NCBI GenBank assembly: GCA_033816765.1
Contig: CM066295.1
Location: 496,001-560,000 of the forward strand
Source: Nothopassalora personata
Lineage: Eukaryota > Ascomycota > Dothideomycetes > Mycosphaerellales > Mycosphaerellaceae
Direction of reading: 5' to 3'
Length of the DNA: 64,000 nucleotides
This document shows, piece by piece, positions 62,623 through 64,000 of the stretch. The position numbers and the translations under genes were made by a program. Position 1 is the first letter of the stretch. Each line of letters begins with the position of its first letter. Under the pieces are notes generated by a model, which was not told the DNA's origin, made no database searches, and worked only from the letters and a program-made list of their open reading frames with translations.

Positions 62623-64000
62623 CGTCACTTACGAGGCGTAGTCGAGACTCGTAAGGGCTTTCGCGAGGCTACGTTTCTCCTAGATAACTATACGGATCTT
62701 AGCCTAGTGTCGTATAAGTATGTACTCCGACATTAAATGCAACCTATTAATAGGGCAAGGCTACCGAAGTTAGAGTCGTATACGTATAACCTAGGGTATT
62801 GCTACGGCGCCTTTACGGTTCGGCTACGACTTGCTAATAACGCGGGATTAGAGCGCGTAAGTAACGCTATCTACTACGCGGTGCCTATAGGTAGGCCATT
62901 AGTAATTTTAGGTAGACCCTAGAGGCACCGTAATCGGATCGTAAAGAGCGATTATAAGGACCAGTAGTACTACGGTATAGAGACGCCTACGATTTAGTAG
63001 CGTAACGCACGCGAGTTCCTTAAGGATCTCGAGAGCTTAAAGTAGGTTTATACGATAAGTGTTTAGGCTATTACTATAGTAGTACCCGAAGGAGAGGGGC
63101 CCTCGTAGCCTAAAGAATTTATAGACTTCCGAGATGTATACGCACCTAATAAGTAGGCGAAGCGTAAGATGCCCGACGGGGTTAAGTATACGATTGATCT
63201 CGTTAAAGGAAAGAAACCCCCTTTTAAGCCGCTATACTACTAGTCCTTAACTAAGCTAGAGGCCTTAAAGGAGTACCTTACGTAAGCAATAGAGAAGGGG
63301 TGGATTAGGCGATCCGTAAGCGAGGCGGGTGCGCCTATCCTATTCGTACTAAAGAAGAATAGCACTCTTAGGCTCTATGTAGATTATAGAGGCCTAAATG
63401 AGGTTATAGTAAAGAACCGATACCCCCTACCCCTAATTAGCGAGACGCTAGATAGGCTGTTAGGTTCTAGGTTCTTTACTACAATCGATTTAAAGGACGC
63501 CTACTATCGTATCCCTATTAAGCGAGGCGATAAGTAGAAGACTACGTTTCGTACGCGATACGGACACTACGAGTACCTAGTAATGCCGTTTGGGTTAACT
63601 AACGTACCGGCAACCTTTTAAGGGTATATTAATAAGGCGCTAACCGGCTTAGTTAATAACATTTACGTAGTCTACCTAGATAATATCCTTATCTATAGCG
63701 AGACGCGTAAGGCACACGTACGAGCCGTGCGCGAAGTGCTTACGAGGCTACGGAAGTTTGCTCTATTCGTAAACCCTAAGAAGTGTTACTTCTTCTAGGA
63801 GAGTATAGAGTTCCTTAGGTTTATCGTAAGCGCCGTAGGCGTGTCGATAGATAGGAGTAGGGTAGCCGCTATCGAGGAATAGCCTACACCTAAGACCTTT
63901 CATAAGGTCTAGTCCTTCCTTAGGTTTTGTAACTTCTACCGGCGTTTTGTAGAAGGATACTTAAGGGTCTATAAGCCCCTAACGGACCTACTAAAGGGAT

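Larger units (their letters stand above)
61270..64000 (+). mobile_element. Element E: Ty3/Gypsy retrotransposon, RIP-degraded, running off the window
   Basis: Plus orientation. The right edge of the window lies in pol. The left limit is approximate because no LTR is seen. It belongs to a family different from A-C, as its gag shows. Confidence 0.8.
61270..64000 (+). pseudogene. Gag-pol of element E, RIP-degraded and incomplete
   Basis: Gag contains FRGDSIKKA, then VFLRELSLIFIL (about 61617-61680) and a zinc knuckle YRCYKKGYIKTDCPN at about 62309-62353, with Cys/His positions turned to Tyr. A protease-like region follows near 62690-62920 (LLDNYTDLSL). RT starts near 63270 with [18 protein letters not shown], then [31 protein letters not shown], and catalytic VYLDNIL at about 63669-63690 (YLDD changed to YLDN). 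After LTRLRKFALFVNPKKCYFF the window ends near the RT/RNase H boundary. Confidence 0.82.

Overview
The window looks like subtelomeric heterochromatin of a filamentous ascomycete. A Dothideomycete is my inference, from TTAGGG telomere repeats, fungal chromodomain Gypsy elements and introner-like introns. Most of it has been through repeat-induced point mutation (RIP): in these blocks CpA and TpG are almost absent, TpA is everywhere, CpG is kept, and coding frames are full of TAG/TAA. Only a few islands escaped: an 11.4 kb retrotransposon at 2473-13884, the two-gene region at 45075-46790, the ends of a DNA transposon, about 400 bp at 51160-51560, and two solo LTRs.

Left part (1-44974). A RIP-degraded RecQ-like helicase gene of the telomere-linked type (1-2078 and 20779 to about 22740) is split by Gypsy element A (2084-20773, minus strand, 402-bp LTRs, TSD GATAG). 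Inside one LTR of A sits a second, un-RIPped Ty3-like element, here called element I (2473-13884, identical 93-bp LTRs, TSD GCGC). The other LTR of A preserves the empty site. Downstream lie two RIP-degraded SNF2-like helicase paralogs (about 23980-29313 and about 35800-39029), a minus-strand unknown gene split by a gag-only Gypsy derivative (element B, 30733-33172, TSD CCGGA), an unidentified repeat (about 33840-34930), and Gypsy element C (39030-44794), which is cut off inside gag by a 180-bp TTAGGG array. The array points rightwards, so this is a real chromosome end.

Gap and right part (44975-64000). Exactly 100 N follow the telomere, so the window joins a chromosome end to an unrelated contig. 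The right part starts with a truncated short-chain dehydrogenase and a secreted NTF2-like protein gene, both minus strand. Then come a TIR element with TA target duplication and two convergent genes (element D, 46794-51157), a RIP-degraded Ty1/Copia element carrying two un-RIPped solo LTRs, a second copy of the unidentified repeat, a decayed gene, a fragment of a mariner-type transposase, and a plus-strand Gypsy element running off the right edge.

Most unusual content: element I carries at least 14 copies of a short hairpin (CACCTC, about 17 nt, GAGGTG) spread through coding and non-coding parts, in all three reading frames and with a paired change in one copy. It also has a well-formed -1 frameshift site between gag-pro and pol, and an intact 819-residue ORF of unknown function after integrase. 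The three degraded chromodomain Gypsy elements share an antisense zinc-cluster plus coiled-coil ORF of nearly constant length. The SNF2 paralogs contain introns built from paired palindromes.
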